Part shown: positions 19,543-21,063 of the stretch, piece after piece
How the letters are laid out: the number at the start of each line of letters is the position of its first letter
Position numbering within the stretch: the first letter of the stretch is position 1
Origin: Fragilaria radians
Taxonomy: Eukaryota; Bacillariophyta; Fragilariophyceae; Fragilariales; Fragilariaceae
Assembly: GCA_900642245.1 (NCBI GenBank)
Contig: CAAAJI010000254.1
Location: 1 to 21,063, forward strand
Reading direction: 5' to 3'
DNA length: 21,063 nt
Made by a program: the position numbers and the translations under genes
Notes under the pieces: model-generated
The model's input: the letters and a program-made list of their open reading frames with translations, nothing else
Databases searched by the model: none
Told to the model about the DNA's origin: nothing

Positions 19543-21063
19543 ATGGTGCAATATCAAATCGGGGACAGGGTTTTCCCTGGCTCCAATCGTAAATCTAAAG
19601 CTGTTTGGGCTCTAGTAGGCCTTGCTGGATTAGTTATGTACAACACGGATGTGTTTTCATCGACGCATCGTGCACTTTCGGAAAGTGCTAGACTCCTATG
19701 TAACACCATGTTTAACTATCCTGATTGGAAACAGTATTGGGAGGATCTATTCTATCCCAAGACTGTGTACACAGGACTTGGTGACAGATCCTTGCTTCCT
19801 AGAGGACCTAAAAATATTGGATACTTCCTCATTATTCCGAGTTGTCCTGCCGATGGATACCCCGCTGGTGATCCTCATGACCCAGGTAAATACATATTCT
19901 TCAACTTTAATATACGCAAACTGTAGGACAGGACATATCCATTAACAATATCTGCACTATTCTATATCAGGTCATGCTTTCTATGATGCGGCTGCGCTCT
20001 TGAAGTATTCGATTGACAGGCATTCTCGTCTCATTACTGTGAAAAATGTTACTTCCTCCAAGAGCAACTACACCGCCACAATGTATGCTGTCTTTCATCC
20101 ATTAGCGGTCAAATGTAAGGGTCCCAACCATGAAGAGTACGATAGAGTACAGGTATTGTCAGATCTAGGTTACCAAGTTACAATTCTTGGCAGTCCCATC
20201 GGTATTAAAGATGTAACAGGTTATGCTAAGGAAAACATCAACAAAGAGTCTGGAGAAAGGGATTATATGAAGCTTTGGCCTCTGACTTTTGACAATCATC
20301 CTATAGTCGGTAAGTTGGTCAATTATATTTATTTTCAAAAGTTTGGAAACTATATTAACAAGACACTTTCATCACAGTTCTTGTTGATTTCACTACCTTC
20401 ATGTTGAAACCAATGGATGACATTTATGACACGTTCCTTCAAGATCCTGAACGAAGAGTATTGTATTCGAATGACTACCCATCCACTCTGCCTAATACTG
20501 GTTCGAACTTTGGAATGAACACTCATTTTGTGATCATGAAGTCTGATCCGGAGTTGTTCAAAGTGATGGTGGATGCGGTAAAGCAATCCAAGTATGACCC
20601 TAGTATTGGATGGAATGGACTTGGTGTGAAAGATTTCCAAGGCGTTCTTGGAGTGAAAGGTTTCTTGACTCATCATTATACCAAAGTCGAACCGTCAAAG
20701 GCATCCGTTTTGAGCCGATGTGTCTATGGAAATGACAATAGCAACCCATATGGCATTGATGCCGGTGGGAATCCCATCTGTCGCGATCCTGCGGACTGTC
20801 AGGACTGTCGTGTAGTAGATTTGAAGAGTGTTTCCGTGTTGAAAATGATTCACACCTGTGGAAAGCCTTGGACTTGTTCGTACGATGACAAATGGGATCC
20901 AATGACAAAAGCCATGTGCGAAGGATTTCATCGTGCTTGGTTCTCCGCTCGAATTGACTTTGAGACATCATGCTGGCACAATGGCCCACCATCCTTCCGA
21001 ACCGGTGAATTCCATCCGTCCGTATTCATGGGGTTCTGTTCTTGTTCTGGAGTAACATGTTAC
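19543..21063 (+). CDS. GT8-like / von Willebrand A fusion paralog (copy 2), cut by window end
   Basis: Exons 19543-19885, 19971-20309 and 20378 to beyond 21063 match copy 1 exactly in exon length (343, 339 nt), intron length (85, 68 nt) and phase. The ATG at 19543 aligns with that of copy 1; the frame upstream is open only to a TTG. The visible 456 residues contain the signal anchor (WALVGLAGLVMYNT), the GT8-like domain with the same altered LVDFTTFMLKPMDD, NTHFVIMKSDPE and HTCGKPW motifs, and much of the Cys-rich linker. By eye the protein differs from copy 1 at about 9 of 113 residues in exon 2 and 11 of 228 in the visible part of exon 3, while the first 10 codons diverge more. No stop or frameshift is seen once the introns are removed, so it looks intact. 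The vWA domain should lie just outside the window; that is inferred from copy 1. Confidence 0.85.

Noticed and set aside
1..21063. CRISPR arrays, bacterial operons or intact LTR pairs
   Set aside because: No spaced short repeats, no Shine-Dalgarno-linked gene strings, and no long direct repeats flanking the Copia relics were seen.

Overview
The window looks like nuclear DNA of a diatom. The evidence is AT-rich sequence, short spliceosomal GT-AG introns (61 to 106 nt), decayed Copia retrotransposons with the protein signatures I associate with diatom Copia elements, decayed reverse-transcriptase elements of a type common in diatoms, and a GT8-like glycosyltransferase of a kind I know from diatoms. 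I cannot name the species.

Layout. 1-4000 is a transposon graveyard: a tRNA-like remnant, a decayed reverse-transcriptase element on the minus strand (RT motifs at 2310-2339 and 2188-2202), and a decayed Copia pol on the plus strand (protease/linker and integrase, about 2750-3974). 4845-7554 is a four-exon gene for an 831-residue type II membrane protein. It joins a GT8-like domain, a Cys-rich linker, a von Willebrand A domain with an intact MIDAS, and a C-terminal tail that may be a beta-sandwich. 7555-10200 has no intact gene but holds two Copia RNase H scraps on opposite strands. 10203-15291 is a compact block of three housekeeping-type genes: an AAAP-family amino acid transporter (minus), a membrane-anchored RING-H2 E3 ligase (plus, divergent from the transporter) and the PP2A catalytic subunit (minus, convergent with the RING gene, about 100 bp between stops). 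15300-19500 is again mostly relic DNA, with a second decayed RT element on the plus strand, a 34-bp perfect tandem duplication and a dispersed 21-bp repeat. 19543 to the window end is a second copy of the GT8-vWA gene, cut by the window edge in exon 3.

The main point of interest is the pair of GT8-vWA paralogs, in the same orientation about 12 kb apart. Their exon lengths, the lengths of introns 1 and 2 (85 and 68 nt) and their intron phases are identical, and their proteins are about 92-95% identical over exons 2-3. Both carry D-F-T where I expect the GT8 D-x-D metal motif, so they may be non-catalytic or altered enzymes. They lie either side of unrelated genes, so the duplication is local but not strictly adjacent. 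No operon logic applies. The transporter, E3 ligase and phosphatase have no evident functional link to the paralogs.
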